Below are positions 51,161-60,113 of a stretch of 64,000 nucleotides of DNA, one piece after another. Both the position numbers and the translations under genes were made by a program. The notes below the pieces were generated by a model. It ran no database searches. It was not told the DNA's origin and saw only the letters and a program-made list of their open reading frames with translations. Source of the stretch: Scopulibacillus_A cellulosilyticus (GTDB taxonomy: Bacteria > Bacillota > Bacilli > Bacillales > Sporolactobacillaceae); contig NZ_JBHTCO010000004.1 in NCBI RefSeq assembly GCF_042665295.1, forward strand, positions 124,001 to 188,000. The letters are read 5' to 3'. The stretch's first letter is position 1. Every line of letters begins with the position of its first letter.

Positions 51161-51808
51161 ATGACTTCGAAGAAAAAAATGGCCTCAGAAATTAAAATAA
51201 AAACAAAAAATAATAAAGCGATTCTTGTTGATTACCCGGACAACCTGACGCTTATTGGAAAAGGAAGAAGCGCGTTTGTCTTTAAAATCAGCGGAGAAAA
51301 TAAGGTTATTAAACTGTTTTTTCCACAGTTCAGCCATCTGGCAAAGCAGGAAGCAGAGATTTATGATGCCTTGGCAGATATTCCTTATTTCCCCAAATGC
51401 TATGAATCAGGAAAAAATTATATTGTTGAAGATTTTATAGAAGGTAAAACGATGTTTCAATGCCTTGTCGAGGGAGTTAACATTACAGAAAGAATGGTCC
51501 AGGATGTTGATACAGCGATTCAATCAGCCCGGTCAAAGGGACTTAACCCTTCAGATATTCATTTGCGTAATATTATTGTTACACCGGGAGACGGGATTAA
51601 GTTGATCGATGTTGCCCGCTTTCGGCAGTCAAAGGATTGTATGAGGTGGAGAGATCTAAAAAAGGCGTTTTATTTTTATTATCAAAAACCGCATTTCCCA
51701 AAAAGATGGGCTCCCGTTTTACTTGATTTGATCGGTGCCGTTTATAAAAAAGGCTGGTTAGCATTTTTGTTGGGAAAGAATCAAAATATAAACCTGCTGC
51801 AAAAATAA
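51161..51808 (+). CDS. Small protein kinase-like protein (YrzF-type)
   Basis: This protein has 215 residues from ATG 51161 (AGGGGA 8 nt upstream). It is a compact kinase fold: glycine-rich loop IGKGRSAFVFKI, the ATP lysine in KVIKLF, the catalytic loop SDIHLRNIIV and the metal Asp in IKLIDVARF. This matches the short Firmicutes kinases without an extracellular sensor. The catalytic residues look intact although the C-lobe is short. The substrate is unknown. Confidence 0.75.
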   Translation: MTSKKKMASEIKIKTKNNKAILVDYPDNLTLIGKGRSAFVFKISGENKVIKLFFPQFSHLAKQEAEIYDALADIPYFPKCYESGKNYIVEDFIEGKTMFQCLVEGVNITERMVQDVDTAIQSARSKGLNPSDIHLRNIIVTPGDGIKLIDVARFRQSKDCMRWRDLKKAFYFYYQKPHFPKRWAPVLLDLIGAVYKKGWLAFLLGKNQNINLLQK

Positions 51809-51827
51809 CCCTCCTCAGTGAGGAGGG
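51809..51827 (+). terminator. Hairpin after the kinase-like gene
   Basis: CCCTCCTCA/TGAGGAGGG, a perfect stem with a 1-nt centre, starts at the stop codon. No T-run follows directly. Confidence 0.6.
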
Positions 51828-52032
51828 AAAGCCGTTTTAATTAAAAATATCATCCTCAAAAGTTCCTTTAACAGTTTTGAAACAATTCAATGTCATATGG
51901 TGAGCAATATTTGGCAGCCTGTTTGTTTCTAAAATAAATTAATGGCTTTTGCGGTTCAAAACATGCGAAGGTAACCAATAAGTACGGGGTTACTTAGGAA
52001 CTGGATTTTGCAAAAAACAATTAATAATAAAA

Positions 52033-52076
52033 GCAAAGGATATACAAGTCTCATTTATGACGAGTGTATCCTTTGC
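52033..52076 (-). terminator. Terminator of the permuted papain-fold gene
   Basis: GCAAAGGATA/TATCCTTTGC (52033-52042, 52067-52076) is followed on the minus strand by TTTTATTATT. Confidence 0.85.
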
Positions 52077-52104
52077 TTATTTAGCAGTTGATAAACTCCC
52101 CAGT

Positions 52105-52617
52105 TTAAACGATATCGGGGTGTGAATGAACATCTTTTTTTCTCTCCTTGAGCTGTTTTTTAATAAGACGGTAAAGCTCATTAGGCGTCTTATCTTTAAT
52201 GTTTTTGATGTCTTTTGGATCCCGAAACCAGTGGATTGCTAACAATAAGTTGATAAGGATTTCGGAACAAATTAGCTTATTTGGGCTATTTAGAAGATTC
52301 CTGCCTCTAAGATGGAAAATATCCATTACCCCTTGCCAGATCACTTGGGCGTAATCATAATGTTTACCAACCATATCAATCCCTTTATGAACAATGATAT
52401 CACGTTGCCTGTCAGTTAATCCCAAGTTAATAACTTCATAGTCATCAAAATCCATTTGGGCAACCCGGACATTAACAAACATCTGTGATTCCAGGATCAC
52501 ATGGCTTGATAAGGCGATTGCAACATGTGAAAACTTACCGTCAAAGTATTCAATCAAACGTGAAATCGGACCATGACCGCGGACAAAAATTAAATCACCG
52601 GCTTGGAATTCGTTCAT
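52105..52617 (-). CDS. Permuted NlpC/P60 (YiiX-like) papain-fold protein
   Basis: This protein has 170 residues from ATG 52617; a TTG at 52632 would add five residues, and neither has a strong RBS. The family order His-Glu...Cys is seen: GKFSHVAIALSSHVILES and LICSEILINLLLA with the Cys near residue 116. The opening AGDLIFVRGHGPISRLIEYF is typical. Members are amidases or lipid/peptide hydrolases. There is no signal peptide, so action in the cytoplasm or on cell-wall fragments is open. Confidence 0.75.
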   Translation of the reverse strand: MNEFQAGDLIFVRGHGPISRLIEYFDGKFSHVAIALSSHVILESQMFVNVRVAQMDFDDYEVINLGLTDRQRDIIVHKGIDMVGKHYDYAQVIWQGVMDIFHLRGRNLLNSPNKLICSEILINLLLAIHWFRDPKDIKNIKDKTPNELYRLIKKQLKERKKDVHSHPDIV

Positions 52618-52632
52618 GTTAAACACATCCAA

Positions 52633-53137
52633 TCATTTAGATGATTTACTTGCGGTTGCCGTCGAATGACTAGGGTGGATTTTTTTTTAGATTAAACCTG
52701 AATCTTATATAAAATCAATAGGTCGTTTGTATGGAAAATTATAGATAGTAAAGAAATAAGTCAATGGATCTATGTATAGGGGAGGGTGTGTTTAAATAAA
52801 ATTTTTTTCTGATGAACCAATATAAAATTAATTAATTGGAAGGCTATTCAAGACTTCCTTTTATAAAATTTTGGTAATTAACCTTTAGTAAACATTAAAC
52901 CGACTATTCATAGTATAATACTGTGTATTATGCTTTGGAAATGTTATATTATTTAAGAAACGATTTAAGCAACTTTGGGATTTAAATTTATTAACCGCTT
53001 GGACGATTGGGCTAACACCTAAGTAACTGAATGATTTTGTTTGGCTGATGGTGGCAATTAAGTAACAGCTTGAATAAAGTGAAATTAAGTAAACCGTCTA
53101 TTGACATAGCTTTTTTCAGGACGCTTTATTGTCCGTA
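52633..53137. other. Long AT-rich region upstream of mccA
   Basis: No gene, S-box or T-box signature is seen in about 500 bp. TTGACA at 53101-53106 could be a -35 box, but the -10 is poor (CTTTAT). Confidence 0.4.
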
Positions 53138-53166
53138 TTATCCACAATTTCACAGGGTCTGACCCC
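53138..53166 (+). repeat. Short repeat with GGGTCTGACCC palindrome, copy 1
   Basis: TTATCCACA, then TTCACAGGGTCTGACCCC, is shared with 57015-57042 (one base inserted here). It abuts the mccA Shine-Dalgarno. Confidence 0.7.
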
Positions 53167-53182
53167 TTGAAGGAGTTTCAAA

Positions 53183-54106
53183 ATGGAAGTTTATAAGAAT
53201 GTACATGAGCTTGTCGGACAAACGCCATTGGTTGAAATAACAGCATTTTCCATGCCGAAGGGTGTTCGGCTTTTCGCCAAACTCGAGTATCTGAACCCTG
53301 GTGGAAGTGTTAAGGATCGTTTAGGCCAAGCGCTTTTAGATGATGCCTTTCAATCTGGGAAATTGTCTGAGGGCGGTACTTTAATTGAGCCGACGGCAGG
53401 GAATACAGGCATTGGATTAGCGTTAGCAGCTATCGGCAGGAATATCCGGGTGATTTTTTGTGTCCCTGAACAGTTTAGTGAAGAAAAGCAAGAATTAATG
53501 CGCGCTTTAGGAGCAGAGGTGATTAATACACCTTCTGAAGAAGGGATGTCAGGGGCTGTTAAGAAAGCAGAGGACTTGCTTAATAAGATACCTCATTCGT
53601 ATTGTCCCGGACAATTCAGTAACCATGCTAATCCCGAAACGTACTATAAAACACTTGGACCGGAAATTTGGGGACAGCTGGATGGACAAATTGACATTTT
53701 AGTGGCAGGTGCGGGATCAGGAGGAACATTTATGGGGACTGCCCGTTATTTAAAAAATCGAAATCCCCATGTCAAAGGAGTTATTGTGGAACCGGAAGGA
53801 TCAATTTTGAATGGGGGTAAACCCGGTCCTCATAAGACTGAGGGGATTGGCATGGAATTTATTCCGGACTTCTTAAATAAGGAATTGATTGATGACATAT
53901 ACACGGTCAGTGATCGGCATGCCTTTCAATGTGTAAAAGATTTAGCACAAAAAGAAGGTCTGTTAGTCGGCAGTTCTTCAGGGGCTGCTTTTTATGCGGC
54001 GCTTATTGAAGCACAGAAAGCATCAAGGGGCACGCATATTGTTACAATCTTTCCTGATGGCAGTGACCGTTATTTAAGTAAAAAGATATACCAAGGAGGC
54101 ATATAA
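53183..54106 (+). CDS. mccA: O-acetylserine-dependent cystathionine beta-synthase MccA
   Basis: This 307-residue PLP enzyme has VGQTPLVEI, the lysine in NPGGSVKDRLG (K44) and the phosphate-binding AGSGGTFMG. It condenses homocysteine with O-acetylserine in reverse transsulfuration. The cystathionine lyase gene 4 bp downstream separates it from ordinary cysteine synthase. In other Bacillales the pair follows mtnN/luxS-type genes, which are absent here. RBS GAAGGAG. Confidence 0.9.
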   Translation: MEVYKNVHELVGQTPLVEITAFSMPKGVRLFAKLEYLNPGGSVKDRLGQALLDDAFQSGKLSEGGTLIEPTAGNTGIGLALAAIGRNIRVIFCVPEQFSEEKQELMRALGAEVINTPSEEGMSGAVKKAEDLLNKIPHSYCPGQFSNHANPETYYKTLGPEIWGQLDGQIDILVAGAGSGGTFMGTARYLKNRNPHVKGVIVEPEGSILNGGKPGPHKTEGIGMEFIPDFLNKELIDDIYTVSDRHAFQCVKDLAQKEGLLVGSSSGAAFYAALIEAQKASRGTHIVTIFPDGSDRYLSKKIYQGGI

Positions 54107-54109
54107 ACA

Positions 54110-55246
54110 ATGAAACCAAAAACAAAGATGATCCATTCAGGAATAAATACCGATAAACATACTGGCGCAGTCAGTGTGCCAATCTATCAAGTCAGCACAT
54201 ATAAACAAGATGCGGTCGGCAAACATCGCGGATACGAATACTCAAGGACGGGGAATCCTACAAGATTTGCGCTGGAGGAGCTTATTAAAGAATTGGAGAA
54301 TGGCGCCGCCGGCTTTGCATTCGGTTCAGGTATGGCAGCTATTAGCGCCGTTATGATGCTGCTTCATTCAGGGGATCATGTCATCATGACAGATGATGTA
54401 TACGGCGGTACTTACCGGGTGATGTCCAATGTATTAGACCGTTTTAACATCGAATCAACTTATGTAGATTCAAGCGACCCCGAACAAGTTACAAAAGCGA
54501 TAAATGAAAAGACACGCGCAATATATATTGAAACACCAACTAATCCGTTATTAAAAATTACCGACTTAAGAAAAATATCAAAAATTGCAAGAGAGCATAA
54601 CCTGTTACTTATTGTTGACAATACATTTAATACACCATATTGGCAGCAGCCGCTTGATTTAGGCGCCGACATTGTCGTACACAGTGCAACAAAGTATATC
54701 GGCGGTCATAGTGATGTTGTTGCCGGTTTGGTGGTTGTTAATTCAAATGAACTCAAAGAAAAATTACATTTTATCCAAAATTCAACCGGAGGTATATTGG
54801 GCCCGCAAGATTCCTGGTTATTAATGAGAGGTATTAAGACACTCGCTTTAAGAATGGAAGCACATGAACAAAATGCTGATAAAGTAGTTAATTTTTTAAC
54901 TGAGCATCCAAAGGTGAAGAAAGTCTACTATCCGGGACTTGCCGGACATCCGGGCCACGATATCGCTAAAAACCAGGCAAGCGGGTTCGGCGGTATGATT
55001 TCTTTTGATGTTGGAAGTTTAGAACTTGCGGAACAAGTCTTAAGCCGTGTGAAGTACTTTACTTTGGCTGAGAGCCTTGGCGCTGTAGAAAGCCTTATAT
55101 CACTCCCGGCAAAAATGACGCATGCTTCCATCCCTAAAGACCGCAGGGAAGCCTTAGGGATTACCGATGGACTGATTCGTATATCCGTCGGCATTGAAGA
55201 TAGCGATGATCTTGTTAATGATCTAAATCAAGCGCTGCAAGGCTAA
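54110..55246 (+). CDS. mccB: Cystathionine gamma-lyase MccB
   Basis: This 378-residue Cys/Met-metabolism PLP enzyme has YEYSRTGNPTRFALEE, GSGMAAISAVMMLL, the substrate block DDVYGGTYRV and the PLP lysine in HSATKYIGGHSDVVAG (K195). It cleaves cystathionine to cysteine, 2-oxobutyrate and ammonia. It is coupled to mccA. Its stop overlaps the stop of the convergent nucleoside hydrolase gene. Confidence 0.92.
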   Translation: MKPKTKMIHSGINTDKHTGAVSVPIYQVSTYKQDAVGKHRGYEYSRTGNPTRFALEELIKELENGAAGFAFGSGMAAISAVMMLLHSGDHVIMTDDVYGGTYRVMSNVLDRFNIESTYVDSSDPEQVTKAINEKTRAIYIETPTNPLLKITDLRKISKIAREHNLLLIVDNTFNTPYWQQPLDLGADIVVHSATKYIGGHSDVVAGLVVVNSNELKEKLHFIQNSTGGILGPQDSWLLMRGIKTLALRMEAHEQNADKVVNFLTEHPKVKKVYYPGLAGHPGHDIAKNQASGFGGMISFDVGSLELAEQVLSRVKYFTLAESLGAVESLISLPAKMTHASIPKDRREALGITDGLIRISVGIEDSDDLVNDLNQALQG

Positions 55247-56190
55247 TGCATAGAATTTAACATAACTTTGTAAAAATTATTGAGAAATCCTTGATAATTA
55301 AATTTAAGAAGAATACGATGGACAGGGTGTCCGCTTTTGACCTTCGGCTCCGGGCGAAAGTCGGCGATGCTCTGTCCTTTTGCTATGCCATCTGAAACAA
55401 TAAACACCTGACGTTTCGTACCTTTAAAAAGTTCCGGGTTAGTAAAATAACTTAGAATGGAAACATCATGTAAAGGGGCCCCGGTAATACCTGGAATTAT
55501 ATGCTTGTATTTATCACTGTAAAAATCCATAGCAGGCTTCATTATTGAAGCGAATGGATTTTTATTTTGATTAGCAATCTGATGGATCATTTTCCTTGGT
55601 ATAATCGCATGATAGGTAATGTTAAGCGGTAAAAATGTCAGTGAGTCTCCATATGTTGATACGATCTTAGCTGCTTGCGGGTCACTGTAAATATTAGCTT
55701 CTGCGACAAGCGAAACATTTCCAGGAAAAAGAAACGCGCCGCCCATAATTAAAGTTTCGTTTATTTGTTTTATGTTACTGGCTGAATAAAGGTATGTAAA
55801 GGCGAGTGAAGTCAGAGGGCTGGTGTTAATGATTGAGAGTTCCTTGCCGTATTCCGAGATTAATTCATAGATTTTTTGAAAAGGGTAGACACGCTTTGGT
55901 TGGATATGGTTTGTTTTAATTGGGCCAATACCCTCGGTTCCATGGATATCATGGGCATATTGCGGCAGGTTGCCTGTCATTGGACATTTAGCACCTTCAA
56001 TTAGCGGAATATCCTCCTTATTTGCTAATTTAAGAAGGTAAGCAGCATTGGCTAACGCTTCTTTTTGACTGACGTTGCCGTAATCAATGACTAGTCCGGC
56101 AAGATCAATATCTGGATGAAGTAAAGCATATATAATGGCAAATGAATCATCAATCCCGGGGTCTGTAAATAACAAAAGTTTTTTAGCCAA
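55243..56190 (-). CDS. Inosine/uridine-preferring nucleoside hydrolase
   Basis: This protein has 315 residues from TTG 56190 (GAGGTG 7 nt upstream). FTDPGIDDSFAI carries the calcium-binding Asp cluster of IUNH enzymes, although the usual first Asp of DTDPG is Phe here. NVSQKEALANAAYLL, the PLNIT stretch and a C-terminal H-x-D-like LHDVSIL are present. It hydrolyses the N-glycosidic bond of nucleosides. The gene overlaps convergent mccB by 4 bp, with no terminator between. Confidence 0.88.
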   Translation of the reverse strand: MAKKLLLFTDPGIDDSFAIIYALLHPDIDLAGLVIDYGNVSQKEALANAAYLLKLANKEDIPLIEGAKCPMTGNLPQYAHDIHGTEGIGPIKTNHIQPKRVYPFQKIYELISEYGKELSIINTSPLTSLAFTYLYSASNIKQINETLIMGGAFLFPGNVSLVAEANIYSDPQAAKIVSTYGDSLTFLPLNITYHAIIPRKMIHQIANQNKNPFASIMKPAMDFYSDKYKHIIPGITGAPLHDVSILSYFTNPELFKGTKRQVFIVSDGIAKGQSIADFRPEPKVKSGHPVHRILLKFNYQGFLNNFYKVMLNSMH

Positions 56191-56290
56191 ACCAACACAC
56201 CTCAATAATCGTTTTTTAGCATTTGCAAGTTATTCGAACGTGGTAATTTTATTAAGCTGATATTAATCTATAAGCGGGACAATAAGTTTA

Positions 56291-56440
56291 TCCCGGTGCA
56301 ACTTTCCGTAAAACTCCCGCCTTAAACGTTTGAAAATCATTGAAGTTTAGGCGGGAGATAACGGACAGTAACACCCCGATAAGTTTAACTAACCATCAAT
56401 GGGGGATGAACATAACCCCCACTGATGGAAGTTTTACTAT
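56291..56440 (+). repeat. Two-hairpin intergenic element (copy 2, uninterrupted)
   Basis: Hairpin 1 is CTCCCGCCT (56314-56322) with AGGCGGGAG (56349-56357); hairpin 2 is 56393-56405 with 56416-56428. It starts TCCCGGTGCAAC and ends GAAGTTTTACTAT. It is the same element as 29399-29712 without inserts. Confidence 0.7.
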
Positions 56441-56533
56441 ATGAGATTTTAAAATTCTTGGGGTATAAACCCCAATATAATATAATGTCATTAAGAATAT
56501 TTTATTTGTAATAATTTGTCGAGGAGTGTTGGT

Positions 56534-56935
56534 GTGTTTTTTTCCAGTACAAGAAACCCGGCCGGTTTTTGGCGCCGTGTCATTGCTTTTATTTTAGATA
56601 TGGTGATTATATTTGTTTTAGCGGTGATTATTAACAGTATTTTTAAGAAACATGGTAATTTATATTCTGATATTATGGCAGTCATTTATCTTATATTTCT
56701 TCCTATATTATGGAATGGTTATACTATTGGTAAGCGTCTGCTCGGTATTCGGATGGAAAGATTGGCTGGTAAGCGGCCGAGTATCATCACAATGATTTTA
56801 CGCTATATTGGCTTTGCCATTTATGTTGCTACGTTTGGCATCGCTTTAATCATAAGCATCATTATGATTATATTTCGGTATGATAAGCGTTCTCTTCATG
56901 ATATCATTGCCGGCACGCATGTCAGTCGAATTTAA
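56534..56935 (+). CDS. RDD-family membrane protein
   Basis: This protein has 133 residues from GTG 56534 (AGGAG 7 nt upstream). The RDD pattern is present: PAGFWRRVIAFILDMVIIFVL (family R and D residues), a central TIGKRLLGIRM and the final DKRSLHDIIAGTHV. Three hydrophobic segments are seen. Proposed functions include transport or ion homeostasis. Confidence 0.88.
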   Translation: MFFSSTRNPAGFWRRVIAFILDMVIIFVLAVIINSIFKKHGNLYSDIMAVIYLIFLPILWNGYTIGKRLLGIRMERLAGKRPSIITMILRYIGFAIYVATFGIALIISIIMIIFRYDKRSLHDIIAGTHVSRI

Positions 56936-56956
56936 TAATTTATGATGTATAGTAAG

Positions 56957-57004
56957 AAATCGGACAAGGGTTGTCTTAAGGGACAATTTTGACCGATTTT
57001 TTTT
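56957..57004 (+). terminator. Terminator of the RDD gene
   Basis: AAATCGG (56957-56963) with CCGATTT (56993-56999), an inner TTGTC/GACAA stem, then a T-run. Confidence 0.85.
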
Positions 57005-57014
57005 GGGGAAAAAG

Positions 57015-57042
57015 TTATCCACAGTTCACAGGGTCTGACCCC
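57015..57042 (+). repeat. Short repeat with GGGTCTGACCC palindrome, copy 2
   Basis: It matches 53138-53166 in TTATCCACA and TTCACAGGGTCTGACCCC. Confidence 0.7.
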
Positions 57043-57183
57043 ATATTTTAATCAATGAGGAAAGCGCCGATTCGACTGAAATTTTTATACATAAAATATT
57101 ATATAGGACAACAACATTAACTTGATCCTTTACCTTATAAGTTGGATTTTTCCGTTATTAACGGACGAAAAGGAGGTGTCCAG

Positions 57184-57474
57184 ATGGCTTATCTTGACCC
57201 GCAATTAATGGGCGTTTTCCGATCAAAAATGATGAATCCCTATCATATGAGGCAAGCGTACGGGATACTTCGCGGCTACCGTGGTGCTGATTTAAGAAAT
57301 CCCGCATGTGCATACGGTATCGTTGATGGATTATCCAGATGTTTAGGATGTCCTATTACCCCGGCGCAAAGGGCCAATGCCGCACAGTGGCTAATGGAAT
57401 GCGGTGTAGACCCGCAAAATCCGGCGCATCGACGAGCAATGTGGGGACTTATTAACGGCGGCGGCTTCTGGTAA
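57184..57474 (+). CDS. Unrecognised 96-residue protein
   Basis: The start is ATG 57184 with AAGGAGGTG 6 nt upstream. MAYLDPQLMGVFRSKMMNPY leads to two cysteines (RCLGCPITPAQR) and a third (LMECGVDPQNP), ending in GLINGGGFW. It is small, cysteine- and glycine-containing, and soluble. The strong RBS and own terminator show it is a real gene. Given the spore-rich surroundings a sporulation role is possible, but there is no direct evidence. Confidence 0.7.
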   Translation: MAYLDPQLMGVFRSKMMNPYHMRQAYGILRGYRGADLRNPACAYGIVDGLSRCLGCPITPAQRANAAQWLMECGVDPQNPAHRRAMWGLINGGGFW

Positions 57475-57511
57475 AATTACTGTACAATCTATTAATCATC
57501 TATTTGAAAGA

Positions 57512-57555
57512 AAGACCGCTAAGCTGTGTTATTTAACACTTTGCGGTCTTTTTTA
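57512..57555. terminator. Bidirectional terminator
   Basis: AAGACCGC/GCGGTCTT (57512-57519, 57543-57550) is followed by TTTTT, between convergent genes. Confidence 0.85.
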
Positions 57556-57596
57556 TGTTATGGTTTAGGAATAATTCTTTAATCAGCAAGTTTTCT

Positions 57597-59495
57597 TTAC
57601 CTGTATTTTCGATAATAATGTGAGAGTGTCACCAATGGCCATATCTCTTTATAACTATGATACAAGATATAAAAACTGCCCGGTAATCCGCCTCCGACTG
57701 GATAATTCAACGACATCTCCGGCAGGTTTTCAACATTTAGCAAGTAATTGATGCCTTTTTCAATTGATCGTGTCGGTTTAGGGGAAACAGAAATAAGGCT
57801 GTCGGTTGCCCAAGCTGTTTGTGTGACAGTGCTAAAAGGCAAATCGACAAATTTTTTTACTCTGTCACTTTCGCAAGACTCTCCCCATCCGCCATCTTCA
57901 TGTTGGATTTTTTCTAACCATCGGACGGCTTTTTGAATGATTAATTCCTGTTTTGTTATGCCGACAGATGATAAGCCTGTCACTGCGGCCCATGTGCCGT
58001 AAATATAACAAATACCCCAGCGCCCGTACCATGAACCATTTGTTTCTTGATGTCTTTTCAGCCACTTGATGGCTGATTTTACTTTTTTATGATTTGCATT
58101 GAGATGCAGAGAATATCCCAAGAGCTCCAGAGCTCTTCCGGTTAAATCTGATGTAGATGGATCAATGGCAGCACTCTTCATATGTTTTACGGGAATCATC
58201 GTCAAGAAATAGTTATCTGTCCCTTTTTCAAAGGCTGCCCAACCGCCGTCAATATTTTGCATCGCCATTAACCAATTAATGCCTCTGTGAAATGAAGCAT
58301 TGTATAGCGGATGTTCCATTGCATAACATTGAATAGATCTTAAAGCCGCTTGTGTATCATCGATATCCGGATGTATCGTATCTGATTCTGAAAAGCCCCA
58401 GCCGCCTGGTTTTATATTAGGTGCATGTATGGACCAATCGCCATATGAAGATTGCTGGTGCTCTTTAATAAATTGGGCCGCTTTTTTTATTTGCTTATTT
58501 TCCACAGAGTTTCCGGCTTCAATTAGGGCATAGCTAATTAATGCAGTGTCCCAAATGGTCGAAGGAGAATTTTGAACGTGTATCATCTCATCGTTAAAGT
58601 AAATTAAGGAGATTAGGCCTTGCACTGCCTGCTGGATAATTGCAGATTCTTTACGGTAACCAATAGCCAGTAATCCGTATATCATAAAAAAGGTTGTACT
58701 GGCATAACTCAGCAAAGTGCCGTCTGCTTCAAGATGGTTTAATACATATTGTTCAAGGAACCTTTCAGATTTTGAAAAAAGATAAGGAGGGAGCTGTTTA
58801 AGTTTAAATAATTCGTCTTTTAAGGAAGAAAAAATGGAACGAACGTCTGTAAAAAGAACTTGTAATTCCGGCCATCCATCATCCAATATGGAATCTCTGA
58901 CAGTGAGATCATAAAGCTTCGGTGTATGCTCGCTTTTTAAGTAAAATCGATGTTTATACGCTAATAAGACGGGAGCAAGGTGCGCCCTGGCATAGCTTGA
59001 AAAGTCATAAAAATTAATAGGAGAAAATGATGGTAACAGCACAAATGCACTTGGTTCAAAGGGCAGCCGCGGCCACTTATATTGACCATTCATGGTAAGG
59101 AAAATCTTTGTTAAAAGTCCTGCGTGTTTTAACCCGCCGCGGGCTCTAATATAGGCCGCAGCTTTTCTCATCATTGGGTCATCGGCTTTTTTATATCCTG
59201 AATAAATAAGCGCAGTATAAGCTTCAATCGTTGCTGAAAGGTTACCCTCATCTTCATTTGGATATGTTTTCCAAAAACCGTAGGCATGCTGTTTTTTTAC
59301 TAACCGTTCCGAAAGTTTTTCTATCAATGTTTCATAAGGGAGATCAAGGGATTTAAGTAAAATAATCATGTAGGCATCGGTCATAGCCGGACCTTCAAAG
59401 CAATAACGCCAGGCTCCGTCAGATGACTGCTGATTAAATATTGCTTTAGAACGCTCCTCAATTGCTTTTTTTATTAGATTAATATCTGCTGCCAT
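57597..59495 (-). CDS. sqhC: Squalene-hopene cyclase family protein (SqhC, sporulenol synthase-like)
   Basis: This protein has 632 residues from ATG 59495 (AAAGGA 10 nt upstream), equal to the length I recall for Bacillus subtilis SqhC. The catalytic DxDD motif is HPDIDDTQA (residues 377-381). QW repeats are visible (QNIDGGWAAFE, QETNGSWYGRW, QHEDGGWGESCE). The family protonates and cyclises linear polyprenes on the membrane face. In Bacillales the sporulation enzyme uses tetraprenyl-curcumene; true squalene cyclisation to hopene is the alternative. Confidence 0.88.
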   Translation of the reverse strand: MAADINLIKKAIEERSKAIFNQQSSDGAWRYCFEGPAMTDAYMIILLKSLDLPYETLIEKLSERLVKKQHAYGFWKTYPNEDEGNLSATIEAYTALIYSGYKKADDPMMRKAAAYIRARGGLKHAGLLTKIFLTMNGQYKWPRLPFEPSAFVLLPSFSPINFYDFSSYARAHLAPVLLAYKHRFYLKSEHTPKLYDLTVRDSILDDGWPELQVLFTDVRSIFSSLKDELFKLKQLPPYLFSKSERFLEQYVLNHLEADGTLLSYASTTFFMIYGLLAIGYRKESAIIQQAVQGLISLIYFNDEMIHVQNSPSTIWDTALISYALIEAGNSVENKQIKKAAQFIKEHQQSSYGDWSIHAPNIKPGGWGFSESDTIHPDIDDTQAALRSIQCYAMEHPLYNASFHRGINWLMAMQNIDGGWAAFEKGTDNYFLTMIPVKHMKSAAIDPSTSDLTGRALELLGYSLHLNANHKKVKSAIKWLKRHQETNGSWYGRWGICYIYGTWAAVTGLSSVGITKQELIIQKAVRWLEKIQHEDGGWGESCESDRVKKFVDLPFSTVTQTAWATDSLISVSPKPTRSIEKGINYLLNVENLPEMSLNYPVGGGLPGSFYILYHSYKEIWPLVTLSHYYRKYR

Positions 59496-59624
59496 AAATT
59501 TATCATCCTTTTCAGAATGAACTAGTTCCGGTTTCATTGTATGATTAATAAACATATAACATGAGAATTTTTATTTGAACATACGGTGCATGTTACATTT
59601 TAAAAAATATTTTTTGAAGTATTG

Positions 59625-59653
59625 TTGACATTTATTGGTGAATGAAGTACACT
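59625..59653 (+). promoter_or_regulatory. Strong sigma-A-type promoter
   Basis: TTGACA (59625-59630), 17 bp spacer, TACACT (59648-59653). It drives a unit of about 300 nt ending at the terminator at 59893-59958. Confidence 0.7.
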
Positions 59654-59699
59654 ATTATCGTTGACCTAATATAAATGTGTTTTTGGGAAATACTGTCTT

Positions 59700-59885
59700 A
59701 TGAATAATTTAGGAACAGAGGGATGGTATGAAGAATATTTTATTGAAGAACTAGTTCTCACTGGCGCGGTCATCGGAGCCGTAAGGATGGAAGAGAGGAA
59801 GGGCTTTCGTTGTTTTAGTTTTAATAAATATTTAATCTTATGTTCTATGTTTGTGTTAGGTCTTATCATGAATAGTTCAAAATGA
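59700..59885 (+). CDS. Possible small protein between promoter and terminator
   Basis: A 61-residue frame starts MNNLGTEGWYEEYFIEE and ends CSMFVLGLIMNSSK, with a hydrophobic C-terminal half. Its stop lies 8 bp before a terminator hairpin and a strong promoter lies upstream. There is no good RBS. The unit may instead be a small RNA. Confidence 0.3.
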   Translation: MNNLGTEGWYEEYFIEELVLTGAVIGAVRMEERKGFRCFSFNKYLILCSMFVLGLIMNSSK

Positions 59886-59892
59886 AGGTTAT

Positions 59893-59958
59893 AATTCACG
59901 TATTATAAAGAGTTATCACTTCAGTTTGGTACTTTTTATAATATGTGAATTTTTTTTA
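59893..59958 (+). terminator. Long hairpin with T-run
   Basis: Two 20-nt arms (59893-59912, 59932-59951) match at 18 positions and are followed by T residues. Confidence 0.75.
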
Positions 59959-59962
59959 TCAT

Positions 59963-60113
59963 ACGTGTTTAAAAGGGAGGACAAAAAGTGCCAAGAAGTT
60001 CGAGGCGCGGAAGCTGCGAGGATCGGATCGTAGTCATTATCTACGTGAGAACCGGAGCGGCGACGCAACGAAGAAATTCGCCGGCAATTTTTCCCGGACT
60101 TTTTAAACAACCT
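59963..60113 (-). mobile_element. MITE-like element (copy 2, inverted)
   Basis: Minus-strand reading gives GTTTAAAAAGTCCGGGAAAAAT at one end (split over 60092-60113) and CTTTTTGTCCTCCC then TTTTAAACACG at the other, as in 16981-17223 but without the nested insert. It ends about 50 bp before the csp start. Confidence 0.7.

Noticed and set aside
52633..53182. S-box or T-box riboswitch before mccA-mccB
   Set aside because: The characteristic conserved sequences are not present.
29399..56440. CRISPR array
   Set aside because: The repeated segments are few, dispersed, over 80 bp and not regularly spaced; no cas genes are seen.
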